In this document: positions 16,405 through 24,842 of the stretch, one piece after another
How the letters are laid out: every line of letters starts with the position of its first letter
Position numbering within the stretch: position 1 is the stretch's first letter
Source: an uncultured Lachnospiraceae bacterium
GTDB taxonomy: Bacteria > Bacillota > Clostridia > Lachnospirales > Lachnospiraceae
DNA: 30,170 bases
Assembly (NCBI GenBank): GCA_910584325.1
Contig: CAJTZH010000030.1
Location: forward strand, 1-30,170
Direction: 5' to 3'
Notes under the pieces: generated by a model
The model's database searches: none
Told to the model about the DNA's origin: nothing
Seen by the model: only the letters and a program-made list of their open reading frames with translations
Translations under genes and position numbers: made by a program

Positions 16405-16508
16405 ACATTGTCAGCGAATGTTATAAAAAGTGAGAAATGACATATAATACTACAAAATTATTAAAGCCATCTGGTTATGGAAGGTATTATCTGGCAGGAG
16501 GTAGCGTT

Positions 16509-17483
16509 ATGTGTACGGCAGCAACTTATAAGACGAAGGATTTTTATTTTGGGCGCACGTTGGATTATGAATTTTCCTATGGTGAGGAAATTACCATAAC
16601 ACCACGCAATTATTGTTTTCATTTTCGCAATATGGGAAGTATAAAAAATCATTACGCAATGATAGGCGTGGCGCATGTCGAGGATGATTATCCGCTTTAT
16701 TATGACGCGGTCAACGAAAAGGGACTCGGAATGGCGGGATTAAATTTTGTGGGAAACGCGGATTACAAAGAGACGGTACAGGGAAAGAATAATATCGCCT
16801 CGTTTGAACTGATACCGTGGATTCTCGGACAGTGCGCTACAGTAAAGGAGGTCAGGGCACTGCTGAAAAAAATTAATATTACAAATGTTCCGTTTAGCAA
16901 AGAACTGCCGCCGGCACAACTGCACTGGCTGATTGCGGATTGTAATGAGGCGGTTACGGTCGAGTCGCTAAAAGACGGTATTACGGTTTGTGACAATCCG
17001 GTGGGAGTGATGACAAACAATCCGCCGTTTCCCCAGCAGCTGTTTCAGTTAAACAACTATATGTATCTGTCTCCAAGAGCGCCGCAGAATCATTTTTGTG
17101 ATAAACTGTCTTTGGAAGCGTACAGTCTTGGTATGGGTGCAATCGGACTTCCGGGAGATTTGTCGTCCGAATCGCGTTTTGTCAGGGCGTCTTTTGTGAA
17201 AATGAATTCGGTCTGCGCGGACTGCGAGACGGAGAGCGTCAATCAGTTTTTTCATATTTTAGGTTCCGTGGAGCAGCAGCGGGGATGCTGTATCATCGGA
17301 GACGGTAAATATGAATTTACGATTTATACGTCGTGCTGTAATGCGGATAAGGGAATTTATTATTATACAACATACAATAACCATCAGATTTCGGCAGTGA
17401 GCATGTTCAGAGAAAAACTGGACGGTGCGGTTTTAATTCGATTTCCGTTGGTTTTGGGCGAACAGATAAAAATGCAGAATTGA
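16509..17483 (+). CDS. Choloylglycine hydrolase family N-terminal-nucleophile amidase (probable bile salt hydrolase)
   Basis: 324 residues. The start is fixed by biology and by the ribosome site: AGGAGGT lies six bases before ATG 16509 and the protein begins Met-Cys, so Met removal exposes Cys2 as the nucleophile; a longer in-frame start (16437) would abolish this. Active-site residues known from Clostridium perfringens CBAH can be matched: Cys2, Arg16 and Asp19 (FGRTLDYE), Asn79 (GLGMAGLNF), Asn170 (VGVMTNNP) and Arg223 (SESRFVRASF). The whole framework, including NEKGLGMAGLNF, LHWLIAD, GLPGDLSSESRF and GIYYYTTYNN, follows bile salt hydrolase. It would cleave the glycine or taurine amide of conjugated bile acids in the cytoplasm; penicillin-V or N-acyl-homoserine-lactone type substrates are alternatives within the family. 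No signal peptide. Confidence 0.9.
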   Translation: MCTAATYKTKDFYFGRTLDYEFSYGEEITITPRNYCFHFRNMGSIKNHYAMIGVAHVEDDYPLYYDAVNEKGLGMAGLNFVGNADYKETVQGKNNIASFELIPWILGQCATVKEVRALLKKINITNVPFSKELPPAQLHWLIADCNEAVTVESLKDGITVCDNPVGVMTNNPPFPQQLFQLNNYMYLSPRAPQNHFCDKLSLEAYSLGMGAIGLPGDLSSESRFVRASFVKMNSVCADCETESVNQFFHILGSVEQQRGCCIIGDGKYEFTIYTSCCNADKGIYYYTTYNNHQISAVSMFREKLDGAVLIRFPLVLGEQIKMQN

Positions 17484-17508
17484 AAAATGATTAAAAATAT
17501 GTTATAAT
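17480..17508 (+). promoter_or_regulatory. Sigma-A promoter of the chemoreceptor gene
   Basis: TTGAAA (17480-17485), 17 bases, TATAAT (17503-17508). The -35 box overlaps the stop codon of the amidase gene, and the start would fall near 17515, about 30 bases before the receptor's ATG. No terminator lies between, so read-through from the amidase gene is also possible. Confidence 0.8.
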
Positions 17509-17546
17509 ACGCTATTATAAGAAAAAGGATGGAGGATACGGATAGG

Positions 17547-19205
17547 ATGGATAGTAAAAAAATTAGATTTAAGTTTGGCATCAAACAGAAAACACTATGT
17601 TTTATTGCGTTTCCATGTATTATGATTGCCGTATTTGTAGGAGTTTTTTGTGTTTTTGACTACAGAGACATCATACGGGATGAGGCGAGGGAGCGCCTGC
17701 ATGCGGCAGCCTTCGGAGCACAGTTAATCAGCGAAACGACTGAAGGCAATAATGATATTTTATATGAGCATCTTGAGAGTTTTGCCAACAGGACGGAGGT
17801 TGAGCTTACCGTTTTCAGAGGCGATATTCGTGAAGTAACAACGATTGACGGTGCTAAGGGAACGGCGATGGACGGAGAAATCAAAGCCGGGCTTATCGAC
17901 ACGGGAGAAGACCTGTTTGTTACGGATGCCAATGTCAACGGCGAGGCCTTTTACGGTTACTATGTTCCGTTTATAAAGGACGGTAATCTTGAAGGGGCGA
18001 TTTTTGCAGGAATCCCAAGGTCCGCCGCGGTGGAACTGATTACCGCAAGGGTAAAGGTGCTCATATTTTCAATCATAGGAATTACGATTCTGTTTTTGCT
18101 TATAGCGGGATTTTCAATCAACAATCTTTTAAAGAAGCTTATTAATTCCGTACATTTAGTGGAACAGCTTCATGATAATAATCTGAATGTCGAGTATAAC
18201 GACAAATTTACCAAAAATTCTGATGAATATGAGGAGATTTATAACAGTACATATGAATTTGCGCAGAATCTGAACAATATTATCGCAAATATCAAGGATG
18301 CGTCGGAAAATATGCGTTCGATTTCCGGTGAATTAAATGAAAATGCGGAACTTGCAAACGCTACGACATCTGATATCGCGAAAGCAGTCGAGAATGTTTC
18401 TTCCGGTGCGCAGGACCAGGCGGAGGATACGCAGAACGTAGCGGATTCCGTAGCGCATATGGGTAGAAATATAGAAGCGATTACAGATAATACAAGTTCT
18501 CTTGTAGATACGACAGTGAAGATGAACGATGCCAAGAGAAAGGTTATGGAGACGTTAGAGTTACTGGCAAAGACGAATACATCCACGATGAGTGACGTAA
18601 AGGATGTGAATGCCCAGATTACGCTGACAAACAAGAGTATTGAGGCAATTTACGAGGCATTGAATCTGATTCAGGATATTGCAAGCCAGACGAGTCTGCT
18701 GTCGCTGAACGCGTCAATTGAGGCGGCAAGGGCAGGTGAATTAGGTAAAGGTTTTGCCGTTGTTGCGGAGGAAATCAAGAAGCTTGCAGAACAGAGTTCG
18801 GAGACAAGCGAACGCATAAATGAGAATTTGAACGAACTTGTCAGCAATTATCAGCAGATTGTCGATAAGATGGATTCGACGACGAACAATATTAATCATC
18901 AGAATGATAAACTGATTGAGACAAAGAATAACTTTGTCACGCTGGAGAATGGCATTGACGATACCAGCAGCCAGATTACGCATATTAACCAGATGGTAGG
19001 CGAGCTGGATAAAGAGAGAGAGAAGATTAATGAGGTTGTTCTTAATTTATCTGCCGTATCGCAGGAAAATGCCGCAAGTACGCAGGAAATTATGGCAAGT
19101 ATCGAAGAACTGAACAGTATCGTAACGATTGTGGATAATAAGGCGAGCGGTCTTACGGAACTGAGTAACGAACTTGCAGATAAGGTGAGCGTGTTTACAA
19201 TTTAG
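17547..19205 (+). CDS. Methyl-accepting chemotaxis protein with extracytoplasmic Cache-like sensor
   Basis: 552 residues. I start at ATG 17547 because GGAGG lies 11 bases upstream; the ATG at 17529 has A-rich sequence directly against it. Membrane span 1 is about residues 16-37, an outside sensor of about 130 residues follows (ending FYGYYVPFIKDGNLEGAIFAG, a single-Cache-type strand pattern), span 2 is about 169-191, then the cytoplasmic rod. The signalling tip IASQTSLLSLNASIEAARAG followed by ELGKGFAVVAEEIKKLAEQ is invariant in MCPs and contacts CheW/CheA. There is no C-terminal CheR-binding pentapeptide. The ligand is unknown; small organic acids and amino acids are typical for single-Cache sensors. 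It lies just upstream of pyrF, an unusual neighbour. Confidence 0.93.
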   Translation: MDSKKIRFKFGIKQKTLCFIAFPCIMIAVFVGVFCVFDYRDIIRDEARERLHAAAFGAQLISETTEGNNDILYEHLESFANRTEVELTVFRGDIREVTTIDGAKGTAMDGEIKAGLIDTGEDLFVTDANVNGEAFYGYYVPFIKDGNLEGAIFAGIPRSAAVELITARVKVLIFSIIGITILFLLIAGFSINNLLKKLINSVHLVEQLHDNNLNVEYNDKFTKNSDEYEEIYNSTYEFAQNLNNIIANIKDASENMRSISGELNENAELANATTSDIAKAVENVSSGAQDQAEDTQNVADSVAHMGRNIEAITDNTSSLVDTTVKMNDAKRKVMETLELLAKTNTSTMSDVKDVNAQITLTNKSIEAIYEALNLIQDIASQTSLLSLNASIEAARAGELGKGFAVVAEEIKKLAEQSSETSERINENLNELVSNYQQIVDKMDSTTNNINHQNDKLIETKNNFVTLENGIDDTSSQITHINQMVGELDKEREKINEVVLNLSAVSQENAASTQEIMASIEELNSIVTIVDNKASGLTELSNELADKVSVFTI

Positions 19206-19224
19206 ACAGGCAGTGGAGGATATC

Positions 19225-20157
19225 ATGATTAACAGATTAGTTGACAGAATTAAGAAGCTGAATGCGCCAATTGTGATGGGGCTGGATCCGATGATGGATT
19301 TTATCCCGGAGCAGATAAAGCAAAAAGCATTTGCGGAATACAAAGAGACACTTGCAGGAGCCTGTGAGGCGGTATGGCAGTATAACAAGGGTATTATTGA
19401 CGCAACGTATGATTTGATCCCGGCAGTGAAACCGCAGATTGCCATGTATGAGCAGTTCGGCGTGGAAGGGTTACAGGTATTTCAAAAGACGGTGGACTAC
19501 TGTAAGGAAAAAGGACTGATTGTAATCGGAGATGTTAAGAGAGGTGATATCGGTTCCACATCTAAAGCTTACGCGGTTGCTCATCTTGGTAAAGTAAAGA
19601 TAGGTTCTAAGATGATAAAGACCTTTGACGAAGATTTCGTTACAGTGAATCCATACCTTGGCTCAGACGGGGTGAATCCGTTTCTGGATGTGTGCAGGGA
19701 AGAGAACAAGGGTATCTTTGTGCTGGTGAAGACATCCAATCCTTCCAGCGGTGAGTTTCAGGACAGGCTCGTGGACGGCAGACCGCTCTATGAACTCGTC
19801 GGCGAACAGGTTGCAAAGTGGGGCGAAAGCCACATGGGCGATGCATATAGTTATGTCGGAGCTGTTGTCGGAGCGACTTACCCGGAAATGGGCAGGGTGC
19901 TTAGAAAGTTAATGCCAAAGGCGTATATTCTGGTACCGGGTTACGGTGCGCAGGGCGGTAAGGCAGAAGATTTGGTTCATTATTTTAATGAAGACGGTCT
20001 GGGTGCGATTGTCAATAGTTCAAGAGGTATTATTGCGGCGTATAAACAGGAGAAATATGCTTCGTTTGGTGAAGCCGGTTACGCAGATGCTTCGAGGCAG
20101 GCTGTTCTTGATATGATTGAGGATATTACAGGCGCGCTTAGGAAAGCCGGAAAATAA
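19225..20157 (+). CDS. pyrF: Orotidine-5'-phosphate decarboxylase (long type)
   Basis: 310 residues, start at MINRLVDRIKKLN with GTGGAGGAT upstream (an earlier GTG lies within that ribosome site). VIGDVKRGDIGST (about residues 95-107) is the catalytic Asp-Lys-Asp set that removes CO2 from OMP to give UMP; VMGLDPMMDFIP near the start and NSSRGIIAAY near the end bind the phosphate and base. At over 300 residues it is the long type of PyrF seen in Clostridia, mycobacteria and Myxococcus rather than the 230-residue Bacillus form. It is followed after 11 bases by pyrK and pyrD, which make orotate, so three steps of UMP synthesis are grouped. Confidence 0.95.
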   Translation: MINRLVDRIKKLNAPIVMGLDPMMDFIPEQIKQKAFAEYKETLAGACEAVWQYNKGIIDATYDLIPAVKPQIAMYEQFGVEGLQVFQKTVDYCKEKGLIVIGDVKRGDIGSTSKAYAVAHLGKVKIGSKMIKTFDEDFVTVNPYLGSDGVNPFLDVCREENKGIFVLVKTSNPSSGEFQDRLVDGRPLYELVGEQVAKWGESHMGDAYSYVGAVVGATYPEMGRVLRKLMPKAYILVPGYGAQGGKAEDLVHYFNEDGLGAIVNSSRGIIAAYKQEKYASFGEAGYADASRQAVLDMIEDITGALRKAGK

Positions 20158-20168
20158 GAGGAACAGAT

Positions 20169-20924
20169 ATGGAATTTCGTGAAAGAGTGCGTATCGCCAG
20201 ACAGGAACAATTGTCTGGCGACGTATTTTCTATTTGGATTGAAACAGATAATATTGCGAGGAACGCAAGACCGGGGCAGTTTGTTTCCGTTTATTCGAAT
20301 GACGGTTCGAGGCTCCTGCCAAGACCCATCAGTATTTGTGAGACGGACAAAAACAGGCTTCGCATGGTTTATAGGACGGTGGGAGCAGGAACCGTTGAAT
20401 TTTCAGGGTACAGAGCGGGCGATACGCTGGATGTGCTGGGACCGTTGGGTAATGGTTATGCGCCGGATAAGAGAAAAGCACTTCTTCTTGGCGGCGGCAT
20501 TGGCATTCCGCCTATGCTGGAGCTGGCAAAGCAGCATCCGGGTGAGAAAGTGATTGTTTTAGGATACCGGGACGAGTTGTTTTTAAACGATGAATTTACC
20601 CCCTACGGCGATGTGTATATCGCTACGGAGGATGGAAGCGCCGGAACAAGAGGAAATGTTTTTGACGCGGTGAGAGCATGTAATCTGACGGCGGATGTGA
20701 TTTATGCCTGCGGACCGAAACCAATGCTTCGGGCAGTGAAAGCATATGCGGCGGAGAAAGGAATCGACGCGTTTATTTCCCTTGAGGAGAGAATGGCGTG
20801 TGGTATCGGCGCGTGTCTTGCCTGTGTTTGTCAGACGAAAGAGGTTGACGGACATTCCAACGTGCATAATGCAAGAATCTGTAAGGATGGTCCTGTATTT
20901 GACGCAAGGGAGGTCGAACTTTAA
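20169..20924 (+). CDS. pyrK: Dihydroorotate dehydrogenase electron-transfer subunit
   Basis: 251 residues, normal length. RLLPRPISICETDK binds FAD, LLLGGGIGIPPMLELAKQ is the NAD-binding loop, and the C-terminal cluster CGIGACLACVCQTK with a later Cys in ARICKDGPVFD gives the four ligands of a [2Fe-2S] cluster. PyrK passes electrons from PyrD's FMN through the cluster and FAD to NAD+. Its TAA overlaps the ATG of pyrD (TAATG), so the two subunits of the heterotetramer are translated in step. Confidence 0.96.
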   Translation: MEFRERVRIARQEQLSGDVFSIWIETDNIARNARPGQFVSVYSNDGSRLLPRPISICETDKNRLRMVYRTVGAGTVEFSGYRAGDTLDVLGPLGNGYAPDKRKALLLGGGIGIPPMLELAKQHPGEKVIVLGYRDELFLNDEFTPYGDVYIATEDGSAGTRGNVFDAVRACNLTADVIYACGPKPMLRAVKAYAAEKGIDAFISLEERMACGIGACLACVCQTKEVDGHSNVHNARICKDGPVFDAREVEL

Positions 20925-21826
20925 TGAATATGAAAGTGAATCTGGCGGGTGTGGTGTTAAATAATCCTGTCATGACAGCCTCCGGTACATTTGGTTCCGG
21001 TATGGAATATGCCGGTTTTGTGGATTTGAACAGACTTGGAGCGGTAGTGACCAAGGGCGTTGCCAATGTGCCGTGGCCCGGAAATCCGACACCGAGAATC
21101 GCTGAGACATACGGAGGTATGATAAACGCAATCGGACTTCAAAATCCCGGTATTGAGTTGTTTATAAAGCGTGATATTCCGTTTTTGAAGCAGTATGACA
21201 CAAAGATTATTGTCAATGTATGCGGCAGAAGTAAAGAGGACTATGTCGAAGTTGTAGAACGTCTTGCCAGTGAGCCGGTGGATATGCTGGAAATCAATAT
21301 TTCATGTCCTAATGTCAAAGAAGGAGGTATCGCGTTCGGGCAGAAAGCGGATGCGGCATTTGAGATTACAAAAGCCGTCAAGGCGGCAGCCAAACAGCCG
21401 GTTATTATGAAATTAAGTCCCAATGTCACGGATATTGCCGAGATGGCGCGCGCGGTCGAAGCGGGCGGAGCGGATGTGATTTCTTTAATCAATACCCTGA
21501 CAGGTATGAAGATTGATATTAACAGAAGAACATTTGCGGTGGCAAATAAGACAGGAGGACTTTCCGGTCCGGCAATCAAGCCGGTTGCGGTGCGTATGGT
21601 GTATGACGTGGCAAACGCGGTTTCTGTTCCGGTTATCGGTATGGGAGGAATTACATGCGCCGAGGACGCTTTGGAATTTATGATGGCAGGTGCGACGGCA
21701 GTTTCCGTGGGAACGGCAAATTTTCATAATCCGACGGTGACGATGGAAATTGTGGACGGAATCGCCGCCTATATGAGAGAAAATCATGTAAACGATATCA
21801 AAGAGTTAATTGGCTGCGTGAAGTAG
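20924..21826 (+). CDS. pyrD: Dihydroorotate dehydrogenase class 1B, catalytic subunit
   Basis: 300 residues of FMN-binding TIM barrel. NPVMTASGTFGSG near the start, the active-site loop NISCPNVKEGG (Cys as catalytic base, the mark of class 1 enzymes), SLINTLTGMKIDI, and the phosphate-binding GMGGITCAEDALEFMMAGA are all present. It oxidises dihydroorotate to orotate in the cytoplasm and depends on PyrK for NAD+. The gene starts by overlapping the pyrK stop and is followed by a long hairpin terminator. Confidence 0.96.
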   Translation: MNMKVNLAGVVLNNPVMTASGTFGSGMEYAGFVDLNRLGAVVTKGVANVPWPGNPTPRIAETYGGMINAIGLQNPGIELFIKRDIPFLKQYDTKIIVNVCGRSKEDYVEVVERLASEPVDMLEINISCPNVKEGGIAFGQKADAAFEITKAVKAAAKQPVIMKLSPNVTDIAEMARAVEAGGADVISLINTLTGMKIDINRRTFAVANKTGGLSGPAIKPVAVRMVYDVANAVSVPVIGMGGITCAEDALEFMMAGATAVSVGTANFHNPTVTMEIVDGIAAYMRENHVNDIKELIGCVK

Positions 21827-21837
21827 TTTTAGTGAGA

Positions 21838-21890
21838 AAAAAGACTTTTTTGGACCATTTATGGACTAAAAAAGTCTTTTTCATTTTTTT
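21838..21890 (+). terminator. Long hairpin terminator after pyrD
   Basis: A 14-bp perfect stem (21838-21851 with 21868-21881; AAAAAGACTTTTTT against its complement) extends by a G-U and a G-C pair and, past one mismatch, an inner CCAT/ATGG. A T-rich run follows to 21890. A-runs on the other side mean it could work on either strand. Confidence 0.88.
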
Positions 21891-21921
21891 TCTGTTATAC
21901 TTTCAATTGGGATATAAAGAT

Positions 21922-22698
21922 ATGAGCCTAAGTGGGCATGCCAATATTGCTTTATTATTTAATCATATGAAAGAATTGATTAAAGTAGGTTTACAGATGG
22001 GCAAATATGAGTATGTGTTAGAAAGACTGGTTGAATTTAGAAAATCCCTGAATTTGACGCAGGTGCAGATGGCAGAAAAATTAAATATTAGTCAGGAGCA
22101 GTATTCTTATCTGGAGAATGGTAAAGTAAAGATAACGGCAGAGCTGCTGGAGGCACTAAATGAACTGGGTCTAAATGTCAATTACCTGATTACAGGCGAA
22201 TATGATGATATATGTAAGAATTTGGTTTCGGATATATTTGAATCAGTAAAAAATGAAGAGTATAGAAAGAAAATGAAGCGGCTGATGATTTATCTGCTGA
22301 ATATCGTTTTTATTAAGGAAACGATGGACGGACCGGAGGCAGAGGAAGAAGAGCAGAGCCTTTTGCGGTATCTGGAAAAGTATGGACAAGCGTTTTCCAT
22401 GCTTTTATATGTGCGGGAAAAACTTCATTTATCTCAGATTGCGATGGCAGATGAGCTTGGGCTGGGGATAAAGAAATACAGGAAACTGGAGAAAGAATTG
22501 ATTTATCCTGACGCGGAGCTGCTGTTTGCGTTATGGCAGAAATCCAACTGTCCGCCGGTTTTATTCTTGAATATCTGCGACAGGGAATTATATATTATCA
22601 ATTTATTCTGGAGTGAACTGTCAAAGGAGCAGAGAATGAAAATTGAAGATATTTTCCGTGATATTGAACAGTGCTGCAAGAATAATTTGTTACAATAA
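21922..22698 (+). CDS. Protein with two XRE-like helix-turn-helix domains
   Basis: About 258 residues from MSLSGHANIALLF. The start is uncertain: the frame opens at 21832, inside the pyrD terminator, so translation must begin later; 21922 has only a weak GGGA upstream, and ATG 21997 (MGKYEYVLERL), preceded by AGTAGGT, is a real alternative. The first domain (LVEFRKSLNLTQVQMAEKLN then ISQEQYSYLENG) is a typical XRE/Cro fold; the second, about 120 residues later (YVREKLHLSQIAMADELGLG then IKKYRKLE), repeats the pattern in diverged form. Between them is a helical stretch. It lies 26 bases before the LytTR regulator gene and probably shares its transcript, so it may set the level of that two-component system. 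Confidence 0.75.
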   Translation: MSLSGHANIALLFNHMKELIKVGLQMGKYEYVLERLVEFRKSLNLTQVQMAEKLNISQEQYSYLENGKVKITAELLEALNELGLNVNYLITGEYDDICKNLVSDIFESVKNEEYRKKMKRLMIYLLNIVFIKETMDGPEAEEEEQSLLRYLEKYGQAFSMLLYVREKLHLSQIAMADELGLGIKKYRKLEKELIYPDAELLFALWQKSNCPPVLFLNICDRELYIINLFWSELSKEQRMKIEDIFRDIEQCCKNNLLQ

Positions 22699-22724
22699 GA
22701 ACCGTTGAGGTGTGAGGTAAGAAC

Positions 22725-23447
22725 GTGCCAAAGAAAATTTTGATTTTAGAAGACAATGAGGAGATGTCAAAGTTTTTATCGGAATTGGTAAAGAAGATAC
22801 TGCCGGATGTGGAACTGTTCGTGTTTCCGTCGATGACAGGAGTATATGAAGTTGTCATGAATACCTATATGGATTTGTTTCTTGTTGATGTGATACTGGA
22901 TAAATCCGTTCCCGGTGATACGTCGGGAATCCGGTTTGTGGAGAAAATCAGAGGCGTTTTAAAATATGAATTTACTCCGGTCATATTTATCACATCCCTG
23001 CAGGACCCGAAGTTTTATGCGTTTAATCATTTACATTGTTACAGTTTTATAGAGAAGCCTATCAATCCGGGTTATGTAGAAGAAACTATTAGAAAAGCGC
23101 TGCGTTTTCCGAGTAGTAATTTTATTGACCCGGTTTTATTTTTCAGAAGGGACGGTTTAATCATCAATATTAAAAGTTCCGAAATCGTTTATATCGAAAG
23201 CGTCAATCACAGACAGCATTTCCATTTAATTAACAAGAAGACAGAAGTGATTCCGTATAAGACGTGCGGTCAGATACTTGACGAAATCGGAATCGGTGAT
23301 TTTATCCAGTGCAGCAGGAGTACGATTATCAACAGGCGGTATGTGGAGAGTGTCGATTTGGTAAACAGATATGTAAAATTGGTCGGAGTGAATGAACTGA
23401 TTGCTATCGGAATTACCTATCGCAGCAGAGTGGAGAAAGAATTTTGA
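22725..23447 (+). CDS. LytTR-type response regulator (AgrA-like)
   Basis: 240 residues from GTG 22725, with TGAGGTAAG upstream. The receiver has the acidic start ILILEDNEEM, phospho-acceptor Asp55 in DLFLVDVIL, and the conserved Lys in SFIEKPIN. From about residue 148 there is a LytTR DNA-binding domain: IVYIESVNHRQHFHL, then DFIQCSRSTIINRRYVESV and a final basic stretch. LytTR regulators bind 9-bp direct repeats spaced 12 bases. The AgrC-like kinase begins one base after its stop, so the pair is a classical agrA-agrC-like two-component system in the order regulator-kinase. A site with the right repeat spacing is found near 27781-27810, in front of the XRE gene divergent from agrB. Confidence 0.93.
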   Translation: MPKKILILEDNEEMSKFLSELVKKILPDVELFVFPSMTGVYEVVMNTYMDLFLVDVILDKSVPGDTSGIRFVEKIRGVLKYEFTPVIFITSLQDPKFYAFNHLHCYSFIEKPINPGYVEETIRKALRFPSSNFIDPVLFFRRDGLIINIKSSEIVYIESVNHRQHFHLINKKTEVIPYKTCGQILDEIGIGDFIQCSRSTIINRRYVESVDLVNRYVKLVGVNELIAIGITYRSRVEKEF

Positions 23448-23448
23448 T

Positions 23449-24720
23449 ATGCTGGACAGATTATATACTTTGGTTGAAATTTTTGTAGTGACATTATGTC
23501 TCAGTCACTTACATGGTGAACGGTACAAACCGGATTACAGGACGATGATGCTGTTCCTCCTGGATACGATTATTTTGCAGGGAATTAATGACCACTATTT
23601 TCCGGACGGGAGCAGCCTGCTCATTTATCCGATGGTGGTCTTTTATTGTGTCCGTAAATATAAACGCGGCGTAAAAAGCGCTTTAATCAATACAGTGCTG
23701 ACGTTTATTATTTTGTCGCTGTTACAGTTGGTTTCTGCTGTAATAGTAGGGGTATTTTTATCCAGTAAAGTAGAGGAAAGAATTCTTCTTTTATTAATGA
23801 ATAGTCTTATGTTGATAATTTATGCAATTTTGAGTAAATTATGGGATTTGAAACGCTTATCATATTATTTTCAAAAGAATGATGTGGTTTTGTACATTAT
23901 ATTGATTGGTGCATTTTGCTGCGTTTTTGGATTTATTTTTCTGGTGAAAATCCAAGGAGGATTATATCTGGAATTTTATTTGGTAACATGTGTTTTTATT
24001 GTTTTTGTTTGTATTATGGCGGCAAGTTGGGAACGTTATAAGGTAAAAGCATTAGAAAAAGAAATGGAACTGCAGGCATATAAAGTGTATGAAGAATCGT
24101 TTAAGAATCTGATTACAGAAGTTAGGGTTCGGCAGCATGATTTTAAAAATCACATCAATGCAATTTATATACAGCATATGATGTGTCATACATATGACGA
24201 ACTGGTAGAACGGCAGAAGAAATACTGCGAGGATATTGTCTATGAGAACCGTTTTGCAGACCTGCTTCGTTTGGGAGATACTATGATAATCGGTTTTCTC
24301 TATGGGAAATTGACTGAGGCGGACGCAAAAGGAATAGACGTTCAGTACCGATTTGCGTGCGGTGAGTTGAAGACAGAGATTCCGATGTATAAACTTATTA
24401 CGATTCTCGGCAATCTGTTAAATAACGCGATTGAAGCGTTAGAAAATAATGAGACAAAACAGTTATTTGTCGGCATGGACGAAGATGAAAAACAACTGCA
24501 TATGGAAGTGCGCAATACAAATGAAGCGATTGCGTGGTGTGATGTTACATCTTTGTTTAAGAAAGGATATAGTACAAAAGGAAACGGAAGAGGAAGAGGG
24601 TTGGGATTGTACAGCATTAAGAAAATGAGCAGGGAGTATGGATTTGATATTTTGTTTGCCAATAAAGAAATCGACGGTGAGAACTGGGTTTCGTTTGAAA
24701 TACGGATTCAGAAAGGGTAA
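23449..24720 (+). CDS. GHKL sensor histidine kinase (AgrC-like)
   Basis: 423 residues starting one base after the regulator's stop; an in-frame ATG at 23401 inside that gene is rejected. The first 200 residues contain six hydrophobic segments, the polytopic sensor of peptide-pheromone kinases. After a coiled coil comes the H-box VRQHDFKNHINAIYIQ with phospho-His 230, then the N-box ILGNLLNNAIEALEN and the G-box GRGRGLGLYSIKKMS, which define the HPK10/GHKL subfamily of AgrC, ComD and VirS. Its expected ligand is a cyclic peptide outside the cell. An agrB-agrD pair lies 2.2 kb downstream in the opposite direction, beyond the peptidase/PIN cassette; that it senses that AgrD is inference. Confidence 0.92.
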   Translation: MLDRLYTLVEIFVVTLCLSHLHGERYKPDYRTMMLFLLDTIILQGINDHYFPDGSSLLIYPMVVFYCVRKYKRGVKSALINTVLTFIILSLLQLVSAVIVGVFLSSKVEERILLLLMNSLMLIIYAILSKLWDLKRLSYYFQKNDVVLYIILIGAFCCVFGFIFLVKIQGGLYLEFYLVTCVFIVFVCIMAASWERYKVKALEKEMELQAYKVYEESFKNLITEVRVRQHDFKNHINAIYIQHMMCHTYDELVERQKKYCEDIVYENRFADLLRLGDTMIIGFLYGKLTEADAKGIDVQYRFACGELKTEIPMYKLITILGNLLNNAIEALENNETKQLFVGMDEDEKQLHMEVRNTNEAIAWCDVTSLFKKGYSTKGNGRGRGLGLYSIKKMSREYGFDILFANKEIDGENWVSFEIRIQKG

Positions 24721-24732
24721 CTTTCATTGGAA

Positions 24733-24753
24733 AAGTATCCAAAATAGATACTT
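24733..24753. promoter_or_regulatory. 21-bp inverted repeat between kinase and XRE cassette (candidate operator)
   Basis: AAGTATC (24733-24739), centre CAAAATA, GATACTT (24747-24753): perfect 7-bp arms. It sits 12 bases after the kinase stop and 35 bases upstream of the -35 of the cassette promoter. No T-run follows, so a terminator is unlikely. Its size suits an XRE dimer, and the XRE protein encoded next is the obvious candidate. Confidence 0.5.
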
Positions 24754-24788
24754 AAATGCTAAAATTAAGATAAAACGTATTAAATATA

Positions 24789-24817
24789 TTGACTTTTGTA
24801 AAAATGAATTATATAAT
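24789..24817 (+). promoter_or_regulatory. Strong sigma-A promoter of the XRE-ImmA-PIN cassette
   Basis: TTGACT (24789-24794), 17 bases, TATAAT (24812-24817): one mismatch from consensus. The transcript would start near 24824, with AAAGGAGG about 6 bases further on and the XRE start at 24843, a very short leader. Confidence 0.88.
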
Positions 24818-24842
24818 GAAGATAAAGAAAGGAGGATGCATT

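Noticed and set aside
16437..16508. In-frame upstream start for the choloylglycine hydrolase gene
   Set aside because: It has no good ribosome site and would bury the catalytic Cys2; ATG 16509 has AGGAGGT six bases upstream.
21832..21921. N-terminal extension of the two-HTH protein
   Set aside because: It is the coding reading of the terminator hairpin and T-run of pyrD (MRKKTFL... with Phe-rich stretch), not a protein segment.
24789..24842. N-terminal extension of the cassette XRE protein
   Set aside because: The extension would be encoded by the promoter boxes and the ribosome site itself (TTGACT, TATAAT, AAAGGAGG).
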